From assembly GCA_965247175.1 (NCBI GenBank), contig OZ252006.1, positions 3,968,001 through 4,032,000 on the forward strand: DNA of 64,000 bases. The letters are read 5' to 3'. This document shows, in pieces, positions 8,567 through 16,168 of the stretch. The stretch comes from JANQMX01 sp965247175 (lineage in GTDB: Bacteria; Pseudomonadota; Alphaproteobacteria; Kiloniellales; DSM-21159). How positions within the stretch are numbered: the stretch's first letter is position 1; each line of letters begins with the position of its first letter. The notes below the pieces were generated by a model. It searched no databases, had not been told where the DNA came from, and saw only the letters and a program-made list of their open reading frames with translations. Both the position numbers and the translations under genes were made by a program.

Positions 8567-10914
8567 GGCGTTTCCCTTCGGGTCTGTTGTTGGGCCAAGG
8601 CAACGACGGCTTGGCCGAGTGCGAGGCCACCGTCGTTCGCCGGCACCTGGCTGTGACTGAGCACGGTAAAGCCCTTCGCTTCCAGCCCGCGATGAACCAG
8701 ATCAAACAGCGTTGCGTTCTGGAAGCAGCCGCCGGAGAGCGCGATCGTCGGATAGCGGCGCTCTTCGCCCGACAGACGTGCCGCCATGGCGACGATCACC
8801 TTGGCCAACCCGCGATGGAAGCGCGCCGCGATCGTGCCAACCGGCGTGTCGAGATAGAGATCGCCGAGCAAGGCCCGCCAGGCGGCGAGCGGCTCAACAT
8901 AGGGCAAGCCTTTGCCGCCGAGCAGCGGGATAGAGAAGGGGTAGGCCAGATCTTCGGGCTCTTCGAGCGCGGCCGGGTCAATGGCAGCCTCGAACAGCAT
9001 GGCGGCCTGTCCCTCGTAATCCTGTGCTTCCCAGGCGAGCCCGCAGAGCGCCGCGGCGGCATCGAAGAGGCGACCGCAGGAGGAGGAGAGCGGCGCGTTC
9101 AGACCCTTGGCGACCATGGCATCGAGGGTCGCGCGCGGAGCGGCCTCCAGGCGAGAGAATGCCGCGAGCGAATTGAAGTTCATGGCGAACTCTGCCCAAC
9201 CCATCTCAGCCATGAGATGGGCGTAGGCGTTGCGCCACGGCTCGCGCACGGCGGCAGCACCGCCCGGCAAGGGAACCGGCTTGAAGCACCCCAGGCGCTG
9301 GAAGCCGCGGTAGTCGCAGGCCAGGAACTCGCCGCCCCAGACGGTGCCGTCGGCACCGAAGCCGAGGCCGTCGAGCGCGATGCCGAGCACCGGCTCGCCG
9401 TCTAGCGGCCAGCCGTTCTCGGCCATACAGGCGGCGATGTGGGCGTGGTGGTGCTGCACGGAGATCAGCGGAAGGCTCTGCTCCGCTGCCATCTCCTGTC
9501 CCTGCTTGGTGGAGAGGTAATCGGGATGGCAGTCGACGGCGATGACTTCAGGCCGATGCGCGAAGAGATCGCAATAGAGCGCCAGATTTTGCTGGGCATC
9601 TGCCGCGGTCGCTGCGTCTTCCAGGTCGCCCATGTGCTGGCTCAGCACCGCTTGGCCATCCTTGATCAGGCAAAAGCTGTTCTTGAGCTCGCCACCCAGG
9701 GCCAGGATTTGTGTCTCGCCGTCGAAGCCCTCGGGCAGAGCAAGAGCCGAGGGGGCATAGCCGCGCGCCCGGCGCAGCAAACGCGGCCGTCCAAGATCGA
9801 CCCGCACGACGGAGTCGTCGATGCGGTTGGCGATGTCCCGGTCGTGCATCAAGGCGAAGTCGGCGACCTCGGCGAGCCGGTCCCGCGCTTCTTCGTTGCG
9901 GGTGCACTGCGGCTGGCCGGAGATGTTGCCGCTGGTCATCACCACAGGCCGCTTCATGCGGCGCAGCAGCATGTGGTGCATGGGGGTGTAGGGCAGCATG
10001 AAGCCGATGCGGTCCAGGCCGGGCGCTACGGCATCGGGCAGAACTTCACCCTGCGCGTCGAGCAGAACGATGGGCGCCTGCGGGCTGGTCAGCAGGGCTT
10101 CCTCTTCCGGTGACACCGCGCAGAACCGGCGGATGACCTCCAGGTCTCGGGCCATCAGCGCGAAGGCCTTGCCCCGGCGCCGCTTTCGCGCGCGCAGGCG
10201 CTCCACCACGTCCGGCTTGGTCGCATCGCAGGCGAGATGAAAGCCGCCGATGCCTTTGACGGCAACGATGTGGCCCATCATCAGCATGCCGCCAGCTGCG
10301 TCGACATCGTCGAGCATAGAGAAGGCTTCGTGATTTACCGTGCCGCCGCCGAGATGTTCGACCCAGGCGCGCGGGCCGCAGCTGTGGCAGGCAATCGGCT
10401 GGGCATGGAACCGGCGGTCGGCCGGGTCCTCGTACTCGCCCTTGCAGGTCGGACAGAGCGGGAAGTCCCGCATGGTCGTGTTGGTGCGGTCGTAGGGTGC
10501 ACCCTGCACGATCGAAAAGCGCGGCCCGCAATTGGTGCAGTTGGTGAAGGGATAGCGGTAGCGGTTGGCGAAAGGATTGCGCACTTCGTCGAGGCACTCG
10601 GCGCAGGTCGCCACATCGGGCGTCACGGAGACGCGCATCTCACCAGCTGCCGAGGCCTCGATCTGGAAACCCTCGGGCGCCGGGGCGTCCAGAGGCGCGC
10701 GGTCGATCAGATCGATGCGCGCCAGGCTCGGCGCCTCGGCCAGCAGGCGCTCGGCGAAGCGGTCCAGCGCCTCGCCCCAAAGGCGGATCTCGACGCCCTC
10801 GCTCGTGTTGCGAACGTGACCGGCGAGGCCGAGTTCGTTTGCGATGCGCCACACGGTTGGGCGGAAACCAACGCCCTGAACCTGGCCGCGCACGGTGATG
10901 GCTTCACCTCTCAC
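8557..10914 (-). CDS. hypF: Carbamoyltransferase HypF
   Basis: HypF (785 residues) turns carbamoyl phosphate and ATP into carbamoyl-AMP and passes the carbamoyl group to HypE. Domains in order: acylphosphatase (VRGQVQGVGFRP, residues 6-17), two CxxC zinc fingers (about 107-190), a YrdC-like adenylation domain (about 200-380) and a Kae1-like carbamoyltransferase with the metal-binding HHHAHIAACMAE and DGLGFGADGTVWGGEF. The GTG at 10914 is chosen because it overlaps the stop of the NHL gene (GTGA) and places the acylphosphatase motif at the N terminus; a longer frame upstream would add 29 atypical residues. Confidence 0.95.
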   Translation of the reverse strand: MRGEAITVRGQVQGVGFRPTVWRIANELGLAGHVRNTSEGVEIRLWGEALDRFAERLLAEAPSLARIDLIDRAPLDAPAPEGFQIEASAAGEMRVSVTPDVATCAECLDEVRNPFANRYRYPFTNCTNCGPRFSIVQGAPYDRTNTTMRDFPLCPTCKGEYEDPADRRFHAQPIACHSCGPRAWVEHLGGGTVNHEAFSMLDDVDAAGGMLMMGHIVAVKGIGGFHLACDATKPDVVERLRARKRRRGKAFALMARDLEVIRRFCAVSPEEEALLTSPQAPIVLLDAQGEVLPDAVAPGLDRIGFMLPYTPMHHMLLRRMKRPVVMTSGNISGQPQCTRNEEARDRLAEVADFALMHDRDIANRIDDSVVRVDLGRPRLLRRARGYAPSALALPEGFDGETQILALGGELKNSFCLIKDGQAVLSQHMGDLEDAATAADAQQNLALYCDLFAHRPEVIAVDCHPDYLSTKQGQEMAAEQSLPLISVQHHHAHIAACMAENGWPLDGEPVLGIALDGLGFGADGTVWGGEFLACDYRGFQRLGCFKPVPLPGGAAAVREPWRNAYAHLMAEMGWAEFAMNFNSLAAFSRLEAAPRATLDAMVAKGLNAPLSSSCGRLFDAAAALCGLAWEAQDYEGQAAMLFEAAIDPAALEEPEDLAYPFSIPLLGGKGLPYVEPLAAWRALLGDLYLDTPVGTIAARFHRGLAKVIVAMAARLSGEERRYPTIALSGGCFQNATLFDLVHRGLEAKGFTVLSHSQVPANDGGLALGQAVVALAQQQTRRETPCA

Positions 10915-12089
10915 GGCGCCAGCCTCCAGAGCAGCACCCGGTTGTTGCCGCTGTCGGCGACGGCAACTGTGCTGCCCAGGCTCGACAGACCATAGGGCCA
11001 ACAGAGCGTATCCCGCCCTGCCACGCCCCAGGCGTTGTCGCCCTTGGAGGCGAAATCGGGTTGGCCGGTCAGACGGTCTGCGGCGCTGCCGGTGCCCTCG
11101 TCCAACCAGCCCAGCAAGCGGGAATTGGCGGTGTCGGCGACGAGCAAGCGGTCGTCTGCCACGGCCACGGCATAGGGCATGTTGAGCGCTGCCGCAGTGG
11201 GATAGTAGGCGGCCATGTTATGGTCGCAGGTGAGGGCATCGGCCTGTCCTAGGACGGAATCGCAGGGCGCTGCGTTCGCCGAAGGCAGACCGTCCCACAG
11301 CATGATGCGGTTGTTGCCGGCATCGGAGACGGCGAGCTTGCCGCGCCATTCGGCAATGCTGTGCGGCCAGCGCATGCCGAGCGGGCCAATGTCGCCGCCG
11401 GCGTTCTCGTCCCGCGTCTCGAAGTCTCTTTGGCCGAGCACCAGGTCGGCCGGCTGCCCCGTATGCCGCGGGTCGTTCCAGATCAAGACCCGGCGGTTGC
11501 CGGTGTCGGCGACAACCAAGCGGCCATCGATCACAGCGACACCATAAGGCCAATGCAGACTGGCTGCAGTGGGATGGTCGGCGCCGCGATTGGCCAGACC
11601 ATCGGCCGAGTTGTCTTGACCCAGTACGATGTCGGCGGGCTGCCCGCTTTCCGTCGGCAGTTCGCGCCACAAAAGCACCCGGTGGTTCCAGGCGTCGGCG
11701 ACGGCCAGGCCTAGGCCCCAGGCGCAGATCCCGGTCGGGACATTGAGGCTGGCCGGACCAACTTCGCCCTTGGCATTGCGGCCCTCGCGGCTGAAGTCGG
11801 GCTGGCCGATCAGGATATCGGCAGGCTGGTTGTCGTCCTCCGGACAGAGCCGCCAGCCCAGCAAGCGGTGATGTCCGGTGTCGGACACCCACAGCGAACC
11901 CGAGGGGTGCAGGCAAACGCCGCGTGGGCCGAAGAGCGCTTGGCGGGACGGCGCGATGGGCGCGGCCAGCGCCTCCGGCGTCCATCCGAGGATCGTTTGG
12001 GGTCCGGACCGATCCAAGAGAGGCGCCCCGGCGACGGCCGTACCCGGGGCCTTCACCGGCTCGAAGGAGGGAGAGAGCGCTGCCCGCAT
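10911..12089 (-). CDS. NHL-repeat beta-propeller protein of the hydrogenase cluster
   Basis: About 392 residues made of repeated blades, each with a LLVADTANSRLL or VAVADSGNNRVLLW type NHL motif; at least five such units occur between residues 55 and 390. No signal peptide is visible, so it is probably cytosolic. Start is ATG 12089, or GTG 12092 directly before it. It sits between the NifU/Rieske gene and hypF with overlapping ends. NHL proteins occur in some hydrogenase clusters, but no reaction is established; a scaffold for assembly or membrane docking is my inference. Confidence 0.85.
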   Translation of the reverse strand: MRAALSPSFEPVKAPGTAVAGAPLLDRSGPQTILGWTPEALAAPIAPSRQALFGPRGVCLHPSGSLWVSDTGHHRLLGWRLCPEDDNQPADILIGQPDFSREGRNAKGEVGPASLNVPTGICAWGLGLAVADAWNHRVLLWRELPTESGQPADIVLGQDNSADGLANRGADHPTAASLHWPYGVAVIDGRLVVADTGNRRVLIWNDPRHTGQPADLVLGQRDFETRDENAGGDIGPLGMRWPHSIAEWRGKLAVSDAGNNRIMLWDGLPSANAAPCDSVLGQADALTCDHNMAAYYPTAAALNMPYAVAVADDRLLVADTANSRLLGWLDEGTGSAADRLTGQPDFASKGDNAWGVAGRDTLCWPYGLSSLGSTVAVADSGNNRVLLWRLAP

Positions 12090-12093
12090 CACA

Positions 12094-13002
12094 TCACCGC
12101 GTCAGACGCACTTCGACGCGGTTGCCAATCACCCGCACGCCATGCGGCTGCAACTGCACCTCGGGCGCGGTCAGGCATTCGCCCGACTCGAGCGAGTACT
12201 GAAAGCCGTGGTAGGGGCAGGTGATGAGCCCCTCGGCGATCTCACCGCCGTCCATCGCCATGCCCATGTGGGCGCAGGCATTCTCGAAGCAGGTCACTCG
12301 GTCGCCGAAGCGCGAGAGCAGAACCGAGTGCTGCTCGATGGTGACAATGCGCGTTTCGCCGTCGGGGAGTTCCGGCAGGCTGGTGGCGTAGGACCAGCGG
12401 TCGTTCTGATAGGCTGCGAAGGGCGAGGTAAAATGAACCGTCTCCGCATCGCCGCCGCCGAGCCCGCGGGCCTGCCGGATCTCCTCGATCTCCGGCACAT
12501 GCTCCTGGATCGCTTTCTTGACCCCGCCGTAGAAAGTCAGGGCCGAGGCCGGGCAGCCATCGCAGGCGCCGAGAAAGCGAACCTCGACGGCCGGCGGCTC
12601 GATGGCCACCAACTCCACGTTGCCGCCGTGGCCGGCCAGCATTGGGCGAATTGTTTCGAGCGCCGCCTCGACACGCTCGTGCAGGCTGGGCTTGAGAATT
12701 CCGTGCCGCCGAAGAACGGCATAGACCAACTGGTCGCTGGCAGCGTCGCGCAGCGCGGCGGCCGCGGCGGGTTCCGATTTCAAAGCCCTGATCATCCGGC
12801 GGAAGGCCTCGGCGTTCAGCGCGTCGACGGCGCGCACCCGGGCGGCGGCGGCATGGGCATGCTGCTCCGGCCAGTCCTCGGCCAGGGCTTCGAGCGCTTC
12901 GATATCGGAGAGTAGCGAGTCGAGATCGCGGCGGTCATTATCGACCTCGGTCGCGGCCGCCGCAGGCTCGTTGTGCTCGCTCATCTCTGCCGGGCGCTCC
13001 AT
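12094..13002 (-). CDS. NifU-domain/Rieske [2Fe-2S] fusion, probable hydrogenase electron-transfer partner
   Basis: This 302-residue protein has an N-terminal helical region (about 1-100), a NifU-like domain with CDGCPASALTF (about 143-153) and a C-terminal Rieske ferredoxin domain with ligands in CAHMGMAMDGG and CPYHGFQY. The second half therefore binds a [2Fe-2S] cluster through two Cys and two His. Proteins with a Rieske-type domain encoded next to mycobacterial uptake hydrogenases (HucE, HhyE) are proposed to carry electrons from the enzyme to the quinone pool, and this one is probably equivalent. No cytochrome b or other Fe-S partner is present in the cluster. The ATG at 13002 has GGAG upstream; ATG 12984 is an alternative. 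Confidence 0.88.
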   Translation of the reverse strand: MERPAEMSEHNEPAAAATEVDNDRRDLDSLLSDIEALEALAEDWPEQHAHAAAARVRAVDALNAEAFRRMIRALKSEPAAAAALRDAASDQLVYAVLRRHGILKPSLHERVEAALETIRPMLAGHGGNVELVAIEPPAVEVRFLGACDGCPASALTFYGGVKKAIQEHVPEIEEIRQARGLGGGDAETVHFTSPFAAYQNDRWSYATSLPELPDGETRIVTIEQHSVLLSRFGDRVTCFENACAHMGMAMDGGEIAEGLITCPYHGFQYSLESGECLTAPEVQLQPHGVRVIGNRVEVRLTR

Positions 13003-13014
13003 AGCCTTGCTCCG

Positions 13015-13236
13015 CTAGGCGTACTTCAGGTCCTTGAAGAGATAGGGCTGCAGCAGGCCTGACACCGCACCCCCCGCGATCGCGGCAACCCAGAGCGGAG
13101 CCAGCTGAGCCACAACGATCAGGACGACCGCACCGGCACCGGCGCCGATCGCGAGATGGCGCATGACAAGCTTGTTGTCCTGGAACAGCTTGCCGGCGAA
13201 GAACAGCTTGCTGGAGTGCATGACCATTTCGAGCAT
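13015..13236 (-). CDS. Small hydrogenase-cluster membrane protein (73 aa)
   Basis: The 73-residue product has a basic N terminus (residues 1-26) and two hydrophobic stretches (about 28-46 and 48-62) joined by APLW, forming a membrane hairpin. It ends FKDLKYA. The start ATG at 13236 is preceded by AAGGAGAAAG, an excellent ribosome site. It lies in the operon between another mini membrane protein and the NifU/Rieske fusion. I do not recognise a named family. A role anchoring the otherwise soluble hydrogenase to the membrane is inference from position and topology. Confidence 0.75.
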   Translation of the reverse strand: MLEMVMHSSKLFFAGKLFQDNKLVMRHLAIGAGAGAVVLIVVAQLAPLWVAAIAGGAVSGLLQPYLFKDLKYA

Positions 13237-13249
13237 CGGCTTTCTCCTT

Positions 13250-13444
13250 CTAGATGAGGGCCGAGATGACCAGGCCGATGATCACGGCCACGGTGCCCGA
13301 CAGCAGGCCGTAGAGCGACCCCATGTATGCGGCCAGTTCCTTGCCGAGGGCCTCGCCACCGATGCGCATGCCAGAGAGCGCACCACCGGCCATGGCGGCA
13401 AGAATGCCCAACACAAGGGCAATTAAGAGCGTCGCAATTTCCAT
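13250..13444 (-). CDS. Small hydrogenase-cluster membrane protein (64 aa)
   Basis: The 64-residue product has two transmembrane segments (about residues 4-24 and 43-63) joined by a short loop with MRIGGEALGKE. Gly and Ala are frequent in the helices, as in small oligomer-forming membrane proteins. It precedes the 73-residue membrane protein by 13 bases, and the two may form a complex. No named family is recognised. The start ATG at 13444 gives a protein entirely accounted for by the hairpin. Confidence 0.72.
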   Translation of the reverse strand: MEIATLLIALVLGILAAMAGGALSGMRIGGEALGKELAAYMGSLYGLLSGTVAVIIGLVISALI

Positions 13445-13473
13445 TTCGTCCTACTCCAACTAAGCGTTCCGAG

Positions 13474-14472
13474 TTATCGAGAGCCGTTGGCTTTCTGCGC
13501 CATTGGCTGCTGTTCCGCTGCGATCTCATCGATGGCGGACTGCACCGCGGCGGCTTTCTCCGCCTCGCCAAGCTGCTGAAAGAGCTGCTGCGCGTCCCGA
13601 TAGAGGCGCAGAGCATTGGCCAGATTCTCCGAATTGCCCTTTTCCGGATGCCCGAGGTCATCAGGCAGGTTGGCGAGACAGTTGGCCTTGTTTGCGATGG
13701 TGTTGGCGTACTCCGCCGGCATGTCACGCGCGGTACGGACCTTCAGCGCTTCGTCATAGGCATCGAGCGCTCTAAGGCTGTTCTCCACCCGATGGCTGGA
13801 GGAGACATACTGCAGGGCGTTGCCGAGGTTGTTCTGCAGCATGGCGTACTCAGCCGGGTGATCGACCAGGGTCACCACCGACAGGCCCTCCTCAAAGGCC
13901 TGCACCGCCAAAGCTTCCCGCATCTTCGCCTTTTCGTCGGTGAAGGGGATGGAGAGGAAAGCGGTCGCCAGGTTGTTCTGCAGAATGGCGAATTCCTTGG
14001 GGTGGCGCGTCCGGTCGAAGGTGCGCAAGGCGCGCTGGTAGGCAGCGATGGCATCCTGGATGCGCGCACGATGGAGGCCGGCCAGGGTGTGCAGGGCCAG
14101 ACCTAGGTTCATTTCCGCTTCGGCGATCTCTTCGTCCGACCCTTCGGCGACCAGAGTCGCGAGCGCCGTCTCGAAGCTGTCCCGCGCCTGCTCCAGGGTA
14201 CCCCCGTCATCGGCAGGGACGGCCATAAGGGCCGTGCCCATGCGGGCGCGGATACGGGCATTGAGCAGCGACAGGCTGGCCGGAGTGACCTCGAGGGCCT
14301 TCTGGTAGAGGTGCACGGCAGCGAGGAGATCTTCTGGCGCTTGCGGCTTCTGCTGCAGGCCCATGGCGATTTCCATGAGCATCTCGCCTTTCTCAGCGGC
14401 ACTGGCTTCCGCCTCATCCACCGCCCTGAGTGCCGCCCTGACCTGATCTTCGGTTCGACTGCGTGCCGTCAT
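13474..14472 (-). CDS. Tetratricopeptide-repeat protein of the hydrogenase cluster
   Basis: The 332-residue soluble protein consists of helical repeats with TPR-like spacing, for example around LGLALHTLAGLHRARIQDAI and LGNALQYVSSSHRVENSL. The ATG at 14472 is used because GAGG lies upstream; an in-frame extension to 14571 has no supporting site. It probably serves as a protein-protein adaptor in hydrogenase assembly or in the electron-transfer complex. The last residues (EQQPMAQKANGSR) are disordered. Family-level function is unknown. Confidence 0.8.
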   Translation of the reverse strand: MTARSRTEDQVRAALRAVDEAEASAAEKGEMLMEIAMGLQQKPQAPEDLLAAVHLYQKALEVTPASLSLLNARIRARMGTALMAVPADDGGTLEQARDSFETALATLVAEGSDEEIAEAEMNLGLALHTLAGLHRARIQDAIAAYQRALRTFDRTRHPKEFAILQNNLATAFLSIPFTDEKAKMREALAVQAFEEGLSVVTLVDHPAEYAMLQNNLGNALQYVSSSHRVENSLRALDAYDEALKVRTARDMPAEYANTIANKANCLANLPDDLGHPEKGNSENLANALRLYRDAQQLFQQLGEAEKAAAVQSAIDEIAAEQQPMAQKANGSR

Positions 14473-14586
14473 CTGGGTTTCCTCACCTGGCGATCTCGCG
14501 CCGCCAATCTTGCTTTGCACATAGTAAAGCCAACTCGCAGACAGCTGTCTACAAAGTTTTTCATTATGCAAACTTTGTTTGCAGTT
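14473..14586. promoter_or_regulatory. AT-richer gap in the hydrogenase operon with two perfect palindromes
   Basis: Most genes of this operon overlap or sit within 30 bases, but this gap is 114 bases and AT-richer. It contains AGACAGCTGTCT (14539-14550) and the hairpin GCAAAC-TTT-GTTTGC (14568-14582). On the minus strand TGCATAAT resembles an extended -10 box, with no good -35. An internal promoter or processing site is possible. Confidence 0.35.
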
Positions 14587-14889
14587 TTAGGCCGAGAGAG
14601 GAACCAGCAAAGCACCCTGCTCGGATGACCAGCGCGCGGTCAGACCAGAGGACTCCCAGTCCCCCAAGCCATTGGCATGAAAGACATCGGGTGCCGAAGC
14701 GACGCGGTCGCCTGCGGCATTGCGTATCTTCAGGAGGCAACCGCCGGCCGCCATCTGCCGCACCGGGAGGATCTGCAGCGTCCCGTCTCGGATCAGCAGA
14801 ATCACGGCTTCGACCTCTGGGAAGTATGTGCGGTAGGTTTCGGCTGAGAGGTAGACGGCGCCGGCCCGCACATCGACTGTGGCCGTCAC
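14587..14889 (-). CDS. Hypothetical hydrogenase-cluster protein (100 aa)
   Basis: The start is the GTG at 14889, which overlaps the stop of the endopeptidase gene as GTGA. The 100-residue product is predicted mostly beta, with segments such as GAVYLSAETYRTYFPEVEAV and DGTLQILPVRQ. It has one cysteine and no membrane segment. I do not recognise the family. Its tight coupling to the endopeptidase gene suggests a role in hydrogenase maturation, but nothing in the sequence fixes one. Confidence 0.7.
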   Translation of the reverse strand: MTATVDVRAGAVYLSAETYRTYFPEVEAVILLIRDGTLQILPVRQMAAGGCLLKIRNAAGDRVASAPDVFHANGLGDWESSGLTARWSSEQGALLVPLSA

Positions 14890-15362
14890 GTCCAACTCCC
14901 CTCCGCGAAGTCTTGCGCCAGCGCTTCGATCTGCTCCGCAACGCGGTCGGCCGCGGCGGAGACGGGCTTGCTCAGGCTCAGCCCCATTTCGAGGGTTGCG
15001 GCCTCGATCAAGAAGACCTTCACCTGCTTGGGAAACGCGGCACCGTAGATCTTTCGTCCGGCGTAGAGCGCATGGTCCCAGCGAAAGTCATGCAGATTGA
15101 AGCTCTGCTGAGGCGGCGCCTCTAGGTACTCGCCCGGCACGTCGTAGATAGCCCCCGGCTCGGACTCCGGCGCGCGCGCATCGACCACGACCAGATGAGA
15201 GGCGCCTTTGGCGCTGTACATGACGCCCATGCCATCGGTGCCGGCATCATGCAGCACGACGCCGTCTGGTAGCGGTCGCTTGCGCAGGCGCGCGATGACC
15301 TCTGGTCCGACTCCGTCGTCGCTCCGGTTCGGATTGCCGCAGCCGATGACCGCCAAGCTCAT
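14886..15362 (-). CDS. hupD: Hydrogenase maturation endopeptidase (HupD/HyaD family)
   Basis: The 158-residue protease removes the C-terminal tail of the large subunit after metal insertion. It starts MSLAVIGCGNPNRSDDGVG, the family N terminus, with the nickel-sensing acidic residue in RSDDGVG. The second metal region is around VVVDARAPESEPG. ATG 15362 is preferred because it overlaps the upstream stop as ATGA; ATG 15371 would add three residues. The matching substrate is hupL in the same operon, whose tail after CTVH is 16 residues. Confidence 0.9.
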   Translation of the reverse strand: MSLAVIGCGNPNRSDDGVGPEVIARLRKRPLPDGVVLHDAGTDGMGVMYSAKGASHLVVVDARAPESEPGAIYDVPGEYLEAPPQQSFNLHDFRWDHALYAGRKIYGAAFPKQVKVFLIEAATLEMGLSLSKPVSAAADRVAEQIEALAQDFAEGSWT

Positions 15363-15691
15363 ATGCGCCATAACCGACAGGACCACTCGGGCAGCACCGG
15401 GATCATCAGTTCCGGCAGCTCGCAGAATTGCCGATGGATGAGATAGTACATGCAGGTCTCGCAGGACTGCTCGATGTCATCCGCCTCGATGACGTGATCG
15501 GTGACGCCGGCGACCACAAGCTTCTGCGTCAGGTCGTCTCCGGCTTCGTCCTGCAGACGGGCGACGACCTCGTTGACCATCTCAGAGGTCTCGGCCCGCG
15601 GCCAAGCCTCGGTTTCCAAACCGGACTTCAGCTTCGCTGCGATCTCGTCCCTGACCGCGTCGTCAGGCTCGAGTGCCTCGGCCTCTGCCAT
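15359..15691 (-). CDS. Cys-containing hydrogenase-cluster protein, paralogue B (110 aa)
   Basis: The 110-residue acidic protein has an N-terminal helical part and a C-terminal module CETCMYYLIHRQFCELPEL...WSCRLWRI. The same module ends the next gene upstream (CQECMYYLVHKRWCDLPEL...WWCRLWRI), so the two arose by tandem duplication. Four cysteines (CxxC, one C nine residues on, and a C in SCRLW) could bind zinc or an Fe-S cluster. A GAGGAGG site precedes ATG 15691. The family is unknown to me. Position between hupL and the endopeptidase suggests a chaperone or electron carrier. Confidence 0.75.
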   Translation of the reverse strand: MAEAEALEPDDAVRDEIAAKLKSGLETEAWPRAETSEMVNEVVARLQDEAGDDLTQKLVVAGVTDHVIEADDIEQSCETCMYYLIHRQFCELPELMIPVLPEWSCRLWRI

Positions 15692-15701
15692 AGCGACCTC
15701 C

Positions 15702-16088
15702 TCAAATCCGCCAGAGCCGGCACCACCAATCGGGTTCGGCCGGAAGGCTCAGCTCGGGCAGGTCGCACCACCGTTTATGAACCAGATAGTACATGCACTC
15801 CTGGCAACGCATCTCGTCCTCGCCGTAGGGCTTCAGCAGCCAGCCGCTGACGACCAGCTTGGCCCGCAACTCGTCCGCGCCGAACTCACGCAGCTCATCC
15901 AGGATGGCCGCGAATTCCCTGTCAGTCTCGGGAAAGGGCTCGACCTTGGTCGCGAGGCCCTCGTTCAGCAGGTCTTCGATCATGCGGAGCAGGGTGACGT
16001 GATCGGCTTCGGACGGCGCCACGCCATAGCGCGCTATGTAGTCCTCTCTTTCGGCGATGACGGGATCCTTATCGATCGCCTCGACCAT
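15702..16088 (-). CDS. Cys-containing hydrogenase-cluster protein, paralogue A (128 aa)
   Basis: The 128-residue protein is the first gene after hupL. It shares with the next gene the C-terminal block CxxCMYYLxHxxxCxLPEL...CRLWRI. The N-terminal 80 residues are predicted helical (ARYGVAPSEADHVTLLRMIE). The start ATG at 16088 has GGGAGGG upstream. The strict conservation of the Cys block in both copies, with divergent N termini, argues for a shared metal-binding or docking function with different partners. No named family recognised. Confidence 0.75.
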   Translation of the reverse strand: MVEAIDKDPVIAEREDYIARYGVAPSEADHVTLLRMIEDLLNEGLATKVEPFPETDREFAAILDELREFGADELRAKLVVSGWLLKPYGEDEMRCQECMYYLVHKRWCDLPELSLPAEPDWWCRLWRI

Positions 16089-16133
16089 CGCACCCTCCCT
16101 TCTCGGTACGCATTATTTGTTATTGGGCAAAAT

Positions 16134-16154
16134 CGGGGGGCAATAAGCCCCCCG
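16134..16154 (-). terminator. GC-rich stem-loop between hupL and the accessory genes
   Basis: A perfect 8-base-pair stem (CGGGGGGC / GCCCCCCG) with a 5-base loop lies 15 bases after the hupL stop. On the minus strand it is followed by ATTTTG, a weak T tract. This suits partial termination or 3'-end protection of the hupSL message, so that structural genes are expressed above the maturation genes. Confidence 0.65.
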
Positions 16155-16168
16155 TTTCAGTTATTTGA

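Noticed and set aside
14473..14586. Second sigma54 promoter before the TPR gene
   Set aside because: The nearest match has an 11-base rather than 10-base spacing between GG and GC.
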